The notes: generated by a model not told the origin, from the letters alone. Positions 43,369-55,634 are shown, counted from the stretch's first letter. The stretch: DNA of 64,000 bases from Solidesulfovibrio magneticus RS-1 (GCF_000010665.1 NC_012796.1:496001-560000); one strand, 5' to 3'. Numbers and translations are program-made.

Positions 43369-44481
43369 ATGCCCTTTGACAGACGCTTCATCCTGAGCGT
43401 GAACTGGTCCCTGGTGGCCCTGACCGCCATGTTGTTCGGGGTCGGGGTGCTCAATCTCTATTCGGCCAGCGGCTTTCGCATGGGCGATGAGCTGTCCATG
43501 CAGCCTTTCTACAACCGCCAGCTCATCTGGGGCTTGGCCGGACTTGGCTGCATGTTGGCCATGGTGGTTTTCGACTACAAGTATCTGGCCGCCATCGCCT
43601 GGCCCCTGGTCATTTCCACCTCGGTGCTGCTGGTTTTGGTGCTGGTCATGGGCAAGACCGTGGGCGGGGCCAAACGCTGGCTGCCCATTGGCGGATTTGC
43701 CTTCCAGCCAAGCGAGGTGGCCAAAATCGCCTTGCTGCTGTTGGCGGCCAAGATCCTGTCCAAACGCTCGGAGCGGCTGGGCTGGCTTGACCTGGCCGGC
43801 ATCCTGGCCGTGTCCCTGCCTGTCGCCCTGCTTATCATCGTGGAACCCGATCTCGGCACGGGCTTAAACGTCCTGCTCCTGGTGGCCGGCCTCATCCTCT
43901 ACCGGGGCCTTACCGGCCCGGTGTTCAAGACCCTGGCCATCGCCGGCCCCATCCTCATCCCTTGCGGCTGGTTTTTTCTCAAGCCCTATCAGAAGGGGCG
44001 CATCCTGACCCTGTTCGACCCCCAGCGCGATCCCCTCGGGGCCGGTTACCACATCATCCAGTCCCAGATCGCCATCGGCTCGGGCCAGATGTGGGGCAAG
44101 GGCTTTTTGGAGGGCACCCAGAGCCAGTTGCGCTACCTGCCCGAAAAGCACACCGACTTTGCCGTGGCGGTTTTCGCCGAGGAGTGGGGTTTCATGGGCG
44201 GCATCGCGCTGCTGACCCTTTTCTGCCTGTTTTTGCTGCAATTCTACGTCACGGCCAAAAACGCCAAGGACCGTTTCGGCAGTTATCTGGCGGCGGGCGT
44301 GTTCTTCTATTTCTTCTGGCAAATCCTCATCAACATGGGTATGGTGCTCGGCATCATGCCGGTCGTTGGCATCCCCTTGCCGTTTATCAGCTACGGGGGG
44401 AGCGCCACCATCGTGAACTTCACCCTCGTGGGCATTGTCGTCAACGTCTCCATGCGGCGCTACCTGTTCAAGAAAGGCTAG
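43369..44481 (+). CDS. rodA: Peptidoglycan polymerase RodA (SEDS family)
   Basis: Polymerises lipid II for side-wall growth together with PBP2. It has 370 residues with about ten membrane helices. SEDS landmarks are GFAFQPSEVAKIALLLLAAK, ILTLFDPQRDPLGAGYHIIQS and PEKHTDFAVAVFAEEWGF, then GIPLPFISYGGSATIVNF near the end. The start is ATG 43369 (MPFDRRFILSVNWSL); an in-frame ATG at 43291 is less likely because of the Pro/Arg-rich lead. It closes the elongasome operon. Confidence 0.97.
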   Translation: MPFDRRFILSVNWSLVALTAMLFGVGVLNLYSASGFRMGDELSMQPFYNRQLIWGLAGLGCMLAMVVFDYKYLAAIAWPLVISTSVLLVLVLVMGKTVGGAKRWLPIGGFAFQPSEVAKIALLLLAAKILSKRSERLGWLDLAGILAVSLPVALLIIVEPDLGTGLNVLLLVAGLILYRGLTGPVFKTLAIAGPILIPCGWFFLKPYQKGRILTLFDPQRDPLGAGYHIIQSQIAIGSGQMWGKGFLEGTQSQLRYLPEKHTDFAVAVFAEEWGFMGGIALLTLFCLFLLQFYVTAKNAKDRFGSYLAAGVFFYFFWQILINMGMVLGIMPVVGIPLPFISYGGSATIVNFTLVGIVVNVSMRRYLFKKG

Positions 44482-44536
44482 CGCGGAAAGGACTTGCGGC
44501 CACGGAGGGAGCGTTCCCCGGCGGTCGGAGGGCCTT

Positions 44537-44932
44537 GTGGGCAAGCACGACATCAACGCCTTCCTGGGGGTCGGAACGTCTTTTGTGGGACGGCTGACCT
44601 TTGGCGGCGTGGTGCGCATTGACGGGCATTTCGAAGGCGAAATCGTCTCGACGGGAACCCTGGTGGTCGGCAGCCAGGCCCATGTGGCCGGGCGGGTCGA
44701 GGTGGCGCGCCTGGTGTGTGACGGGGTCGTGGCCGCCGAGGTGGCGGCGTCGTCTTCGGTGGCGGTGCATGGTCGGGGTCGGCTTTGCGGCGCGGTGCGC
44801 ACGCCGTCGTTGTCCGTGGCCGAAGGGGGCCGGGTGGACGGGCTGGTGACCATGGGCAACGGGGAGCAACCGCCCCGTCAGGCCCTGGCCGCAGGTTCTT
44901 CGGTCAATTCTTCACAAACCCCGCCAAGCTAG
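44537..44932 (+). CDS. Bactofilin (polymer-forming cytoskeletal protein)
   Basis: A 131-residue right-handed beta-helix protein of the bactofilin (DUF583) family, which self-assembles into filaments without nucleotide. The core shows regular short-strand repeats: VGRLTFGGVVRIDGHFEGEI, LVVGSQAHVAGRVEVARL and GRLCGAVRTPSLSVAEGGR. The ends are short and non-repetitive. It starts at GTG 44537 behind GGAGG. Located between rodA and atpF', consistent with a role in envelope organisation. Confidence 0.92.
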   Translation: MGKHDINAFLGVGTSFVGRLTFGGVVRIDGHFEGEIVSTGTLVVGSQAHVAGRVEVARLVCDGVVAAEVAASSSVAVHGRGRLCGAVRTPSLSVAEGGRVDGLVTMGNGEQPPRQALAAGSSVNSSQTPPS

Positions 44933-45061
44933 GCGGGGCGCGGGTTTTTGGGGTGCGGGGCAGTACGGAATTTGTCAAAAAGGGCTAGACAGGGCGGAGT
45001 AAATCCGCTACTGCCGCTTGCTGACTTTGCAAAAATTTTCACAACCTCCCGGAGGGCGCCG

Positions 45062-45481
45062 ATGATTGACTTAAACGCCACGTTTTTCGTCCAACTCGTC
45101 AACTTTGTGCTCATCCTGATCCTGCTCAATGTCATCCTCATCGGCCCCATCCGCAAGATTCTCAAAAAGCGGGCTGAGTTCGTTGCCTCCCAGATGGAAG
45201 GCATCGAATCTTTCGCGTCCTCGGCCGACGCCAAGCTCAAGGACTACGAACTGTCCCTGGACGCCGCCCGCGCGGCCGCCACGGCCGGCCGCATGGCCAT
45301 GAAGGCCGAGGGACAGGCCAAGGAAAAGGATCTGCTCGAGGCTGCCGGCGCTGAGGCGGCTTCGAAACTGCAGGCGGCCCGGGCCGAGATTTCCGCCCAG
45401 TCCGCTGCGGCGAAAAAGGCCCTGGAGGGCAAGGTGTCGGGGTTGGCCTCCAAGGCCGTTGCCAAGGTGCTGGCGGCGTAA
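45062..45481 (+). CDS. atpF': ATP synthase F0 subunit b'
   Basis: Peripheral-stalk subunit, 139 residues: an N-terminal membrane helix (FFVQLVNFVLILILLNVILI) and a long charged helix (ILKKRAEFVASQMEG onward) with an Ala-rich end. Start ATG 45062 with CGGAGGG. It pairs with the following b-type gene to form a b/b' heterodimeric stalk. No a (atpB) or c (atpE) gene is next to it, so the rest of F0 must be elsewhere, a known split in some Desulfovibrio. Confidence 0.9.
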   Translation: MIDLNATFFVQLVNFVLILILLNVILIGPIRKILKKRAEFVASQMEGIESFASSADAKLKDYELSLDAARAAATAGRMAMKAEGQAKEKDLLEAAGAEAASKLQAARAEISAQSAAAKKALEGKVSGLASKAVAKVLAA

Positions 45482-45524
45482 GGCCGAAGGTTTCCAGGAT
45501 TTCTCAAGGAAAGGGAGGGTTCAA

Positions 45525-46100
45525 TTGAAAAGGCTCCACCTCATCGCCACCGTGGCCCTGGTGTTCGGCCTGGCTGCCGTGGCCTACGCGTCGGGCGACG
45601 CCGGGGGCGCGGAAGCCCACGGACTGAACTGGAAGGATTTCCTGTTCCGCGTGGTCAACTTCGTGTTGGTGTTCGGCGTCATCGCCAAGCTGGCCGGGAA
45701 AAAGATCGTGGGCTTTTTCCGGGGGCGCGGCGAGGCCATTGAGAACCAGCTGAGCGAGCTCGAGTCGCGCAAGGCCGAAGCGGCCAAGCGTCTGGCCGAG
45801 ATCGAGGCCTCCATCAGCAATCTGAGCGACGAGAAGGCCCGGATCGAAGACGAATACCGTCGCCAGGGCGAAGCCCTTCGCGACTCCATCGTCGCCGCCG
45901 CCGAGGCCAAGGCCGCCCAGATCAAGGAGCAGGCCGTTACTGCCGCCGCTGCCGAAGCCCGTGTCGCCATGCAGGAGCTTCGCGCCCAGCTGGCCGACTC
46001 CGTGGTGGCCGCGGCCAAGGCTTCGCTGGAAAAGAAGCTGACCGCCAAGGACCAGGACAAGCTCGTGGATGAATACTTAACCAAGGTGGTGTTCAATTGA
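45525..46100 (+). CDS. atpF: ATP synthase F0 subunit b
   Basis: Second stalk subunit, 191 residues, starting at TTG 45525 behind GGGAGGG. It has a signal-like first hydrophobic segment (LHLIATVALVFGLAAVAYA), a conserved membrane-proximal part (FLFRVVNFVLVFGVIAKLAG), then a long coiled-coil helix rich in Glu, Lys and Ala. The stop overlaps the start of atpH (TTGA). The two hydrophobic segments are typical of deltaproteobacterial b subunits. Confidence 0.9.
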   Translation: MKRLHLIATVALVFGLAAVAYASGDAGGAEAHGLNWKDFLFRVVNFVLVFGVIAKLAGKKIVGFFRGRGEAIENQLSELESRKAEAAKRLAEIEASISNLSDEKARIEDEYRRQGEALRDSIVAAAEAKAAQIKEQAVTAAAAEARVAMQELRAQLADSVVAAAKASLEKKLTAKDQDKLVDEYLTKVVFN

Positions 46101-46648
46101 CCGGCAACATCGTCGCGCGCCGTTACGCCAAGGCGCTTTTCGCGCTGGCCAAAAAGGCCGGCAAGAAAGCCCCGGCGGAGTACGGCAAGGACCTGGAGGC
46201 CTTTGCCTCCGTCCTTGAGGGGTCTCCGGATCTGCTTAAGGTCTTTGCCAACCCCATCATCAGCGCCGATGTGAAGAAGTCGGTGCTGTCCGGGGTGGCT
46301 GGCAAAATCGGCCTCAAGCCCATGGTCATCAACTTCCTGTCCCTTCTGGCCGACAAGGACCGCCTGCCCTGCGTCCTGGAAGTGTCCGCCCTCTACCGGA
46401 CTCTTCTGGACGAGGCCGAAGGCGTCATGCGCGGCCAGCTGGTCACCGCCTTCGCCCTGGCCGACGCGCGCCAGGACCAGATCAAGGTCAAGCTCGAAAA
46501 GCAATCCGGCAAGAAGCTGGTGCTGTCTTTCGCCGTTGATCCCTCCATCATCGGCGGCGTCGTCCTCAAGGTCGGCGACAAGGTGTTGGACGCGAGCCTT
46601 CGCGCCCAGCTCGAAATATTGAAAGAACAAATCAAGAGGGGTGAGTAG
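46097..46648 (+). CDS. atpH: ATP synthase F1 subunit delta
   Basis: Connects the peripheral stalk to the top of F1. It has 183 residues. The TTG start at 46097 overlaps the stop of atpF by 4 bases. Helical N-terminal domain ([19 protein letters not shown]) and C-terminal region ([31 protein letters not shown]) match the family. Five bases precede atpA. Confidence 0.95.
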   Translation: MTGNIVARRYAKALFALAKKAGKKAPAEYGKDLEAFASVLEGSPDLLKVFANPIISADVKKSVLSGVAGKIGLKPMVINFLSLLADKDRLPCVLEVSALYRTLLDEAEGVMRGQLVTAFALADARQDQIKVKLEKQSGKKLVLSFAVDPSIIGGVVLKVGDKVLDASLRAQLEILKEQIKRGE

Positions 46649-46652
46649 GGCC

Positions 46653-48161
<1,509 letters not shown>

Positions 48162-48171
48162 GCGACGCGGT

Positions 48172-48193
48172 CAAAAACCATGCAGGGTTTTTG
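48172..48193 (+). terminator. Small hairpin between atpA and atpG
   Basis: caaaaacc (48172-48179) and ggtttttg (48186-48193) are complementary around a 6-base loop, 11 bases after the atpA stop. It is too weak for a full terminator, but could act as a processing or attenuation point that tunes F1 subunit stoichiometry. Confidence 0.35.
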
Positions 48194-48252
48194 CAACCAG
48201 GCGGCCCGAGCCGGCCGCCGCGCAACGCTGATACAGGCCTAAAGGGGGAGCC

Positions 48253-49134
48253 ATGCCTGCGCTCAAAGACGTAAAGGTCAAGATCAACGCGGTCAGAAAG
48301 ACCAAGCAGATCACCAAGGCCATGAACATGGTGGCCTCGGCAAAACTGCGCAACGCCCAGTCGCGCATCGAGCGGTTCCGTCCCTACGCCGACAAGTTCT
48401 ACGAAATGCTCGGAGAACTGGCCAAGGGCGCCGATTCCTCGATCCATCCGCTGCTGGAAGCCCGCGCCGAAGTGAAGACCGTCCTTCTGGTCGTCATCAC
48501 TTCCGATCGCGGTCTGTGCGGCGCGTTCAACAACAACATCATCAACGCGGCCCTCAAGGTCGCCCGGGCCAAGACCGCCGAAGGCAAGGACGTCAAGATC
48601 ATGTGCGTGGGCCGCAAGGCTCGCGACAGCTTCCGGCGCACCAGCTTCGAAATCGTTGCCGCCTACGTCAACGAAATGGCCGCCTTCGACTTCAGCCTGG
48701 CCACGCGCATCGGCGCCGAGGTCATCGGCGGCTACGTCGGCGGGACCTACGACGAAGTGACCATGGCCTTTGGCAAGTTCATCAGCCTTGCCCGCCAGGA
48801 ACCGACGCTTTTGCCCGTGCTGCCCCTTTCCCCCGCCGAAGCCGGCGAGGTCAAGGAGGACGTCGGGGCCAAGGCCGAGTACATCTATGAACCGTCCGTG
48901 GAAGGCCTCCTCGCCGAGTTGCTGCCCCGGTTCATCAATGTCCAGATCTACCGCGGGCTGCTTGACACCTCGGCCAGCGAGCACGCTGCCCGCATGCGGT
49001 CCATGGACAATGCCACCAGGAACTGCGACGACCTCGTCAGCTCGCTTACCCTGGTCTACAACAAGGCCCGGCAAACGGCCATTACCAAGGAACTGATGGA
49101 CATCGTCGGCGGTTCCGAAGCACTCAAGGGATAA
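48253..49134 (+). CDS. atpG: ATP synthase F1 subunit gamma
   Basis: Central rotor shaft, 293 residues. N-terminal coiled helix (ALKDVKVKINAVRKTKQITK and MNMVASAKLRNAQSRIE) and the C-terminal helix (SEHAARMRSMDNATRNCDDL, LTLVYNKARQTAITKELMDI) form the shaft. ITSDRGLCGAFNNN is the conserved central strand. Start ATG 48253. It stands 91 bases after atpA, a larger gap than elsewhere in the operon. Confidence 0.97.
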   Translation: MPALKDVKVKINAVRKTKQITKAMNMVASAKLRNAQSRIERFRPYADKFYEMLGELAKGADSSIHPLLEARAEVKTVLLVVITSDRGLCGAFNNNIINAALKVARAKTAEGKDVKIMCVGRKARDSFRRTSFEIVAAYVNEMAAFDFSLATRIGAEVIGGYVGGTYDEVTMAFGKFISLARQEPTLLPVLPLSPAEAGEVKEDVGAKAEYIYEPSVEGLLAELLPRFINVQIYRGLLDTSASEHAARMRSMDNATRNCDDLVSSLTLVYNKARQTAITKELMDIVGGSEALKG

Positions 49135-50565
<1,431 letters not shown>

Positions 50566-50570
50566 CGATC

Positions 50571-50975
50571 ATGGCCCAACTCCGCCTTGAAATCGTCACC
50601 CCGGACAAGCTGGTCTTGTCCCAGGATGTTGACTATGTGGGCGCTCCGGGTCTGCTTGGCGAATTCGGCGTCATGGCCAATCACATCCCGTTCCTGTCGG
50701 CCCTGGGCATCGGGAGCTTGATGTACAAGGTCGGCGGCAAGGCGAACTACGTCTTCGTCGCCGGCGGGTTCGCCGAGGTCTCCGGCAACAAGGTCACCAT
50801 CCTCGCCGAGGTGGCCGAGCGTCCGGAAGACATCGATATCGAACGCGCTCGCCGCGCCCAGGATCGGGCCAAGCAGCGCATGGACCGCGAAAAGGACAAG
50901 GTCGACTTCGCCCGGGCCCAGTCCGCCATGCAGCGTGCGTTCTACCGCATGCGCGTGCGCGAGAACGCCCACTAG
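50571..50975 (+). CDS. atpC: ATP synthase F1 subunit epsilon (first copy)
   Basis: Rotor subunit and inhibitor of ATP hydrolysis, 134 residues. The N-terminal beta sandwich ([60 protein letters not shown]) is followed by the two C-terminal helices ([18 protein letters not shown]). It starts 6 bases after atpD and is the last gene before a strong terminator. Confidence 0.97.
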   Translation: MAQLRLEIVTPDKLVLSQDVDYVGAPGLLGEFGVMANHIPFLSALGIGSLMYKVGGKANYVFVAGGFAEVSGNKVTILAEVAERPEDIDIERARRAQDRAKQRMDREKDKVDFARAQSAMQRAFYRMRVRENAH

Positions 50976-51001
50976 GCCGACCCCGTACTCTCCGGCTGTC
51001 A

Positions 51002-51033
51002 GGCGGCTCCTTCGGGAGCCGCCTTTTTTTTGT
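51002..51033 (+). terminator. Intrinsic terminator of the atp operon
   Basis: aggcggctcc (51002-51011), a TTCG tetraloop, and ggagccgcct (51016-51025), followed by about nine T. This is a textbook terminator 27 bases past the first atpC. It separates the operon from the second epsilon gene. Confidence 0.97.
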
Positions 51034-51289
51034 GGCCTGCCCTGTCGTGAAAGCTTCATACGTCTTTTCCTACGCCGCCATGCGCCCCGTTGTATTGTTG
51101 GCTACCGTTGTTGAGGAAGCAGTTTGGCGACATCGGCGGGCCGGGGGGCTGGGAACGCTGGCCAACGTAACATGAGCCGCAGGGTTGCCGTTCCTTGTGG
51201 CTGAGGCTGCTTCGAAGCGGTTGTCGGCCTGGGCCGGTTTCTGGTAAAGCACAGAAACAAGCGATGAAACCCGAAGACAAGGACAGGCC

Positions 51290-51721
51290 ATGGCCAAGAC
51301 GTTTGCGCTGCAGATCGTGACCCCGGACCGGATGGTGCTCCAAAAGGACGTGGACTCGGTTACGGCCACGGGCGTGGCCGGCGAATTCACTGCCTTGCCG
51401 TACCACGTGCCGTTTCTGGCCGCCTTGTCCGTGGGGTCCCTGGCCTACCGGGAAAACGGGCGGTTGAATTATGTCTTCGTCTCGGGCGGCTTTGCCGACG
51501 TCACCGCCGGCAAGGTCCTGATCCTGGCCGAGGCGGCCGAACTGCCTGAGGAGATCGACATTGACCGGGCCCGCAAGGCCCGGGAGCGGGCCGAAGCCCG
51601 GCTGGCCGCCACCCGCCAGGAAAACATCGACTACACCCGGGCCAAGTCCGCCTTGCAACGGGCGCTGACCCGCATGAAACTGGGCAACGTGCCCCAGGCC
51701 GCCGGCCTCGGTCGGCCCTAA
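51290..51721 (+). CDS. ATP synthase epsilon subunit paralog (second copy)
   Basis: A 143-residue intact protein about half identical to the operon's epsilon: ALQIVTPDRMVLQKDVDSV, GEFTALPYHVPFLAALSVGS, NYVFVSGGFADVTAGKVLIL and the helical DIDRARKARERAEARLAATR. Both the sandwich and the two helices are kept, and the C-terminus is nine residues longer (GNVPQAAGLGRP). It lies 256 bases after the operon terminator, so it needs its own promoter. ATG 51290 has a modest AAGGACAGG SD. It could replace the first copy under certain conditions and alter inhibition of ATP hydrolysis; this is inference. Confidence 0.9.
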   Translation: MAKTFALQIVTPDRMVLQKDVDSVTATGVAGEFTALPYHVPFLAALSVGSLAYRENGRLNYVFVSGGFADVTAGKVLILAEAAELPEEIDIDRARKARERAEARLAATRQENIDYTRAKSALQRALTRMKLGNVPQAAGLGRP

Positions 51722-51810
51722 GGCCTTTTATTGGTCCCAAGCGATTGGTCGCTGCCTCGTCTGGCTGTCCCGCCGGCGAGGCGGTTGGCGTTTACCCTCG
51801 GAGACTTCCC

Positions 51811-53172
51811 ATGACGCAGCGCGAAGGCGCTTTGGCCCTGGCCGCCGGCAAGGGCACCCGCATGAAAAGCGACGCCCCCAAGGTGTTGGCCACGCTTTTA
51901 GGCAAACCCATGCTGTGGTACGTTGCCCGGGCGCTGTCCGCGCTTTTTGGCGACGAAGTCCGGGCCGTGGTCGGCCATCGGGCCGAGGCGGTGGAAGCCG
52001 CCTTTCCCGAACTGGCCGGCCGGTTGGTGCTCCAGGCCGAGCAGCTCGGCACCGGCCATGCCCTGGCCTGCGCCCTGCCGACGCTCACCGCCGCTGGATT
52101 GACCCACGTGCTTGTGGTCAACGGCGACGCCCCGCTGGTTACGGACGCCAGCCTGGGCGCGTTCCTGGACGCGGCCAGAAATGCCGACGCCGATCTGGCT
52201 TTCGTCACAATCAGCCTGCCCGATCCCGGTTCCTACGGCCGGGTGGTGCGTTCGGGGCAAGGCGTGGCCATTGTCGAGGCCAAGGATTTCGATCCGGCCG
52301 TCCACGGCGAGGCCACGGGCGAGATCAACGCCGGGGTCTACCGGCTGCGCCTGGAGACCATCGCTCCCTTGCTGGCCCGCCTGTCCAACGCCAACAAGAG
52401 CGGCGAATACTACATCACCGACCTGGTGGCCCTGGCCCAGAAAGCGGGCCTGTCCGTGCTGCCGGTGGGTTGCGGCGACGACGAGGCCTATCTCGGCATC
52501 AACTGCCCGCGCGAGCTGGTGGCCGCCGAGGAGATCCTGCGCCGGCGCATCGTCGACGCCCACCTCGACGCCGGGGTCATTATCCGGGCCGGGGAGTCCG
52601 TGCGCATCGGCCCGGAAGTGGCCATCGGCCCAGGGGCGGATCTCTGCGGCCCCTTGGAAATCTACGGCCCCACGACTATCGGCACGGGCACGACCATCGC
52701 CTCCCACTGCCGCATCGAGAACGCGGAAATCGCTTCGGGCGCGACCATCCATTCCTATTGCCACATCGCCCAGGCCCGGGTTGCCTCGGGCTGTCTGGTC
52801 GGCCCTTATGCCCGTCTGCGGCCCGGCGCGGTCATGGAAGAGGGTTCCCACGCCGGCAATTTCGTGGAGATGAAAAAGGCCACCCTTGGTCCCGGGGCCA
52901 AGGCCAACCACCTGACGTATCTTGGCGACGCCGAAATCGGGGCTGGGACCAACGTCGGGGCCGGCACGATCACCTGCAATTACGACGGGGTGCACAAGCA
53001 CAAGACCGTCATCGGCAAAAAGGCTTTCATCGGTTCCAATACGTCCCTGGTGGCGCCGGTGACGATAGGCGACGGCGCACTTGTCGGGGCCGGATCGGTG
53101 ATTACTTCGGATGTGCCGGACGGGGCCTTGGCCCTGGGGCGCGGCCGGCAGGTGATTAAGCCCAGGAAGTGA
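51811..53172 (+). CDS. glmU: Bifunctional GlmU (glucosamine-1-P acetyltransferase / UDP-GlcNAc pyrophosphorylase)
   Basis: Makes UDP-N-acetylglucosamine for peptidoglycan and LPS. It has 453 residues. Uridyltransferase signature ALALAAGKGTRMKSDAPKVL at the N-terminus, QLGTGHALACALP, and NGDAPLVT (Asp of the metal site). The C-terminal left-handed beta-helix carries hexapeptide repeats and the active-site RLRPGAVMEEGSHAGNFVE. Start ATG 51811 (MTQREGALALAAG) rather than the upstream GTG-type start at 51745. Followed by the cell-division genes. Confidence 0.97.
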   Translation: MTQREGALALAAGKGTRMKSDAPKVLATLLGKPMLWYVARALSALFGDEVRAVVGHRAEAVEAAFPELAGRLVLQAEQLGTGHALACALPTLTAAGLTHVLVVNGDAPLVTDASLGAFLDAARNADADLAFVTISLPDPGSYGRVVRSGQGVAIVEAKDFDPAVHGEATGEINAGVYRLRLETIAPLLARLSNANKSGEYYITDLVALAQKAGLSVLPVGCGDDEAYLGINCPRELVAAEEILRRRIVDAHLDAGVIIRAGESVRIGPEVAIGPGADLCGPLEIYGPTTIGTGTTIASHCRIENAEIASGATIHSYCHIAQARVASGCLVGPYARLRPGAVMEEGSHAGNFVEMKKATLGPGAKANHLTYLGDAEIGAGTNVGAGTITCNYDGVHKHKTVIGKKAFIGSNTSLVAPVTIGDGALVGAGSVITSDVPDGALALGRGRQVIKPRK

Positions 53173-53197
53173 GGCCCTGGCTTGCTTTTCAGGAGAA

Positions 53198-53395
53198 ATG
53201 GAGCTAGCAAGGGACATGGACATTTTCGACGCCCTGGAACAACGGGTTGAAGCCCTTGTTGCCCGCAAAAAGGCTTTGGAAGAAGAGAACGCGGCGCTTC
53301 AGGCCGAGGTGGCCCGCTTGGCCGACGAGCAAAAGACGGTCGCTACGCGACTCGACGGCCTCCTGGAGAAACTCCAGGAGGAGCTTGAGCCCTGA
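53198..53395 (+). CDS. ZapB-like coiled-coil protein
   Basis: A 65-residue protein, nearly all heptad coiled coil: DALEQRVEALVARKKALEEE then NAALQAEVARLADEQKTV and LLEKLQEELEP. This fits the size and pattern of ZapB-type Z-ring-associated proteins, and its neighbour is zapA, so a role at the division septum is likely. Start is ATG 53198 or ATG 53216 (MDIFDALEQ); SD candidates exist for both with short spacing. Confidence 0.75.
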   Translation: MELARDMDIFDALEQRVEALVARKKALEEENAALQAEVARLADEQKTVATRLDGLLEKLQEELEP

Positions 53396-53439
53396 CGCGC
53401 GGCCGGTCATGTGGCCGGCGGGGACAATTCGGTACGGCG

Positions 53440-53694
53440 ATGCCCAAGTATTCCTTGTCCATAGTGGGCCTCGACCTGTCGTTTACGACGGACGCCGAAC
53501 CGCAGCGCGTGGAAGCCGCCAGAAAACTGGTGGAACAACGATATAACTTGCTTCAGGCGGGCGGGAAAACGCTCGGCAAGGAGAAATTGCTGGCCTTTGT
53601 CGCATTGGGTCTGGCTGACGATATGTTGCTTTCGAACCAGCGGCTCGACGCGCTCCACGATCGGGTGGGGGAGCTGCTGCACAAGATAGATTGA
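53440..53694 (+). CDS. zapA: Cell division protein ZapA
   Basis: Stabilises FtsZ protofilaments. It has 84 residues. The N-terminal strand pair PKYSLSIVGLDLSFTTDAEP, helix VEAARKLVEQRYNLLQAGG and conserved LLAFVALGLADDMLLSNQRL followed by a C-terminal helix match the family. Start ATG 53440. The 6S RNA gene lies just downstream, a gene order common in proteobacteria. Confidence 0.92.
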   Translation: MPKYSLSIVGLDLSFTTDAEPQRVEAARKLVEQRYNLLQAGGKTLGKEKLLAFVALGLADDMLLSNQRLDALHDRVGELLHKID

Positions 53695-53710
53695 CGGACG
53701 GCGTCTGCTG

Positions 53711-53892
53711 GCGCGTCCTTGAAAAGTTCCCTGGGGTGTGCGTGATCGTCGGTTTATTTTTGAGCCGATACTCAAAAATAGGATGCTGCGACGCGTGGCT
53801 GGTGTGCGTGCCCGGCTCGTCCGGGTGGCCTGAAGGTCAAACAGTGGCGTCCACCTTGGTTGCCAAGGTTCAAAAGAACTGACGACACGGCG
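53711..53892 (+). ncRNA. ssrS: 6S RNA
   Basis: Global regulator that mimics an open promoter and binds sigma70-RNA polymerase. The central hallmark gtgtgcgtgcccggctcgtc (53809-53828) and the ggctggtg just before it align with the E. coli 6S stretch around GGTGAGCATGCTCGGTCCGTC. The downstream cgtccaccttggttgccaag matches the conserved 3' strand, and ttccctggggtgtgcgtgat on the 5' side is the typical opposite strand. The internal hairpin tatttttgag/ctcaaaaata lies at 53755-53780. Position after zapA supports it. Ends are approximate. Confidence 0.85.
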
Positions 53893-54074
53893 CTCTGGGG
53901 CTTTGTTATAAAACGGTGTTGATGACTGGCCGCCGTTGTCCCGGGCGGCCGGACATCCCCCGTCCCATGCCATACCGCACGCGGCGAGCGCCACGCATTG
54001 TCCGGATTGAGCCGGTCCCCCCTCCCTGCCCTTGGGCTCTGCCCCGTTTTTCTCCCCCCGCTTCGGGAGAACGC

Positions 54075-55634
54075 ATGGAATTTTCGACCATATTCATGGG
54101 CATCGTGGGCATTGGCCTTGGTGTGCCGGCCGGCTATTATCTCGACAAGTGGATTTCCCAGAAAACCTTGAACGAAGCCAGGACCCTGGCCGACCGCATC
54201 CTGGACGAGGCCCGCAAGGAAGCTTCCGCCCACAAAAAAGAAGTCGTCGTCGCCGCCCAGGACGAGCTGTTCCGTCAGAAACAGGAACTCGAAAAGGAAT
54301 TCCGCGACAAGACCCAGTCCCTGGAAGAAAAAGAAGAACAGGTCCACAAGCGCCGGGAACGTCTGGAAGAAAAGCAGGAGCTCATCGTCCAGAAGGAATC
54401 CGAGATGCTGGCCTCGGAAAAGCGGCTTACCGCCAAGGAGCGGGAACTGGCCGACAAGGCCGAGGAACTTACCCGCCTGGCTGACGAGCACGACAAACGG
54501 CTTCAGGAAATTTCCGGCCTGACCATGGAAGAGGCCAAAAAGCGCCTCATGGACGAGATCGAGTCCAAGACCCGCCACGAGGCCGCCCGCATGGTCCGCC
54601 AGATCGAGATGGAGGCCAAGGAGACCGCCGACAAGAGCGGGAAAAAGATCCTGGCCCTGGCCATCCAGCGCTATGCCGGCGATTTCGTGGGCGAGCAGAC
54701 CGTCACCGCCGTGACCCTGCCCTCCGAAGAGATGAAGGGCCGCATCATCGGCCGCGAAGGCCGCAATATCCGCGCCCTGGAAGCCGCCACCGGCGTCGAT
54801 CTCATCATCGACGACACCCCCGAGACCGTCATCCTGTCGGCTTTTTCGCCGCTCAAGCGCCAGATCGCCAAGATGGCCCTGGAGCGGCTGATCACCGACG
54901 GCCGCATCCATCCCGCCCGCATCGAGGACATCGTCAAGAAGTGCGAGCAGGAACTCGACGTCAAGATCCGCGAGATCGGCGAGCAGGCCACCTTCGACTG
55001 CGGCGTCCACGGCATCCACCCCGAGCTCGTGCGGTTGCTCGGCCAGCTCCAATACCGCACCAGCTACTCCCAGAACGTGCTCCAGCACTCCCTGGAAGTG
55101 GCCTCCCTGGCCGGCATCATGGCCGCCGAATTGGGCGTGGACATCAAACGGGCCAAGCGCGCCGGCCTGCTCCACGACCTCGGCAAGGCCGTTGATCACG
55201 AGATCGAAGGCCCCCACGCCGTCATCGGCGCGGATCTGGCCAAGAAATTCGGCGAATCCGGCGACATCCTCCACGCCATCATGGCCCACCACGAGGACGT
55301 GCCGCCCAAGTCCATACTGGCCACCCTGGTCCAAGCCGCCGACAGCCTTTCGGGCGCGCGTCCCGGCGCCCGCAAGGAACTTCTGGAAAGCTACGTCAAG
55401 CGTCTGGAAGAACTGGAAAACCTGGCTCTGGATTTCGACGGCGTGTCCAAAGCCTACGCCATCCAGGCCGGCCGCGAGGTGCGGGTCATGGTCGATTCGG
55501 AAAACGTCGACGACGACAAGACGTTTTTGCTCTGCAAGGACATCGCCAAGCGCATCGAGGAAAACCTCACCTATCCCGGCCAGATTCGCGTCACGGTCAT
55601 CCGCGAGCGGCGGGCCGTGGGCATCGCCAAATAG
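54075..55634 (+). CDS. rny: Ribonuclease Y
   Basis: Membrane-anchored endoribonuclease starting mRNA decay, 519 residues. An N-terminal membrane helix ([18 protein letters not shown]) is followed by a long coiled coil (about 30-200), a KH domain ([20 protein letters not shown]) and the HD domain ([35 protein letters not shown]). ATG 54075 chosen because it begins the conserved helix. The region upstream (53893-54074) has no further gene. ymdB lies just downstream after a DnaJ-like gene. Confidence 0.97.
   Translation: MEFSTIFMGIVGIGLGVPAGYYLDKWISQKTLNEARTLADRILDEARKEASAHKKEVVVAAQDELFRQKQELEKEFRDKTQSLEEKEEQVHKRRERLEEKQELIVQKESEMLASEKRLTAKERELADKAEELTRLADEHDKRLQEISGLTMEEAKKRLMDEIESKTRHEAARMVRQIEMEAKETADKSGKKILALAIQRYAGDFVGEQTVTAVTLPSEEMKGRIIGREGRNIRALEAATGVDLIIDDTPETVILSAFSPLKRQIAKMALERLITDGRIHPARIEDIVKKCEQELDVKIREIGEQATFDCGVHGIHPELVRLLGQLQYRTSYSQNVLQHSLEVASLAGIMAAELGVDIKRAKRAGLLHDLGKAVDHEIEGPHAVIGADLAKKFGESGDILHAIMAHHEDVPPKSILATLVQAADSLSGARPGARKELLESYVKRLEELENLALDFDGVSKAYAIQAGREVRVMVDSENVDDDKTFLLCKDIAKRIEENLTYPGQIRVTVIRERRAVGIAK

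Noticed and set aside
53703-53797. Apparent fourth copy of the 107-bp element (hairpin tatttttgag/ctcaaaaata followed by ggatgctgcgac)
   Set aside because: The stretch lies inside the 6S RNA gene, whose conserved core continues downstream. The similarity is limited to an AT hairpin and a short GC motif.
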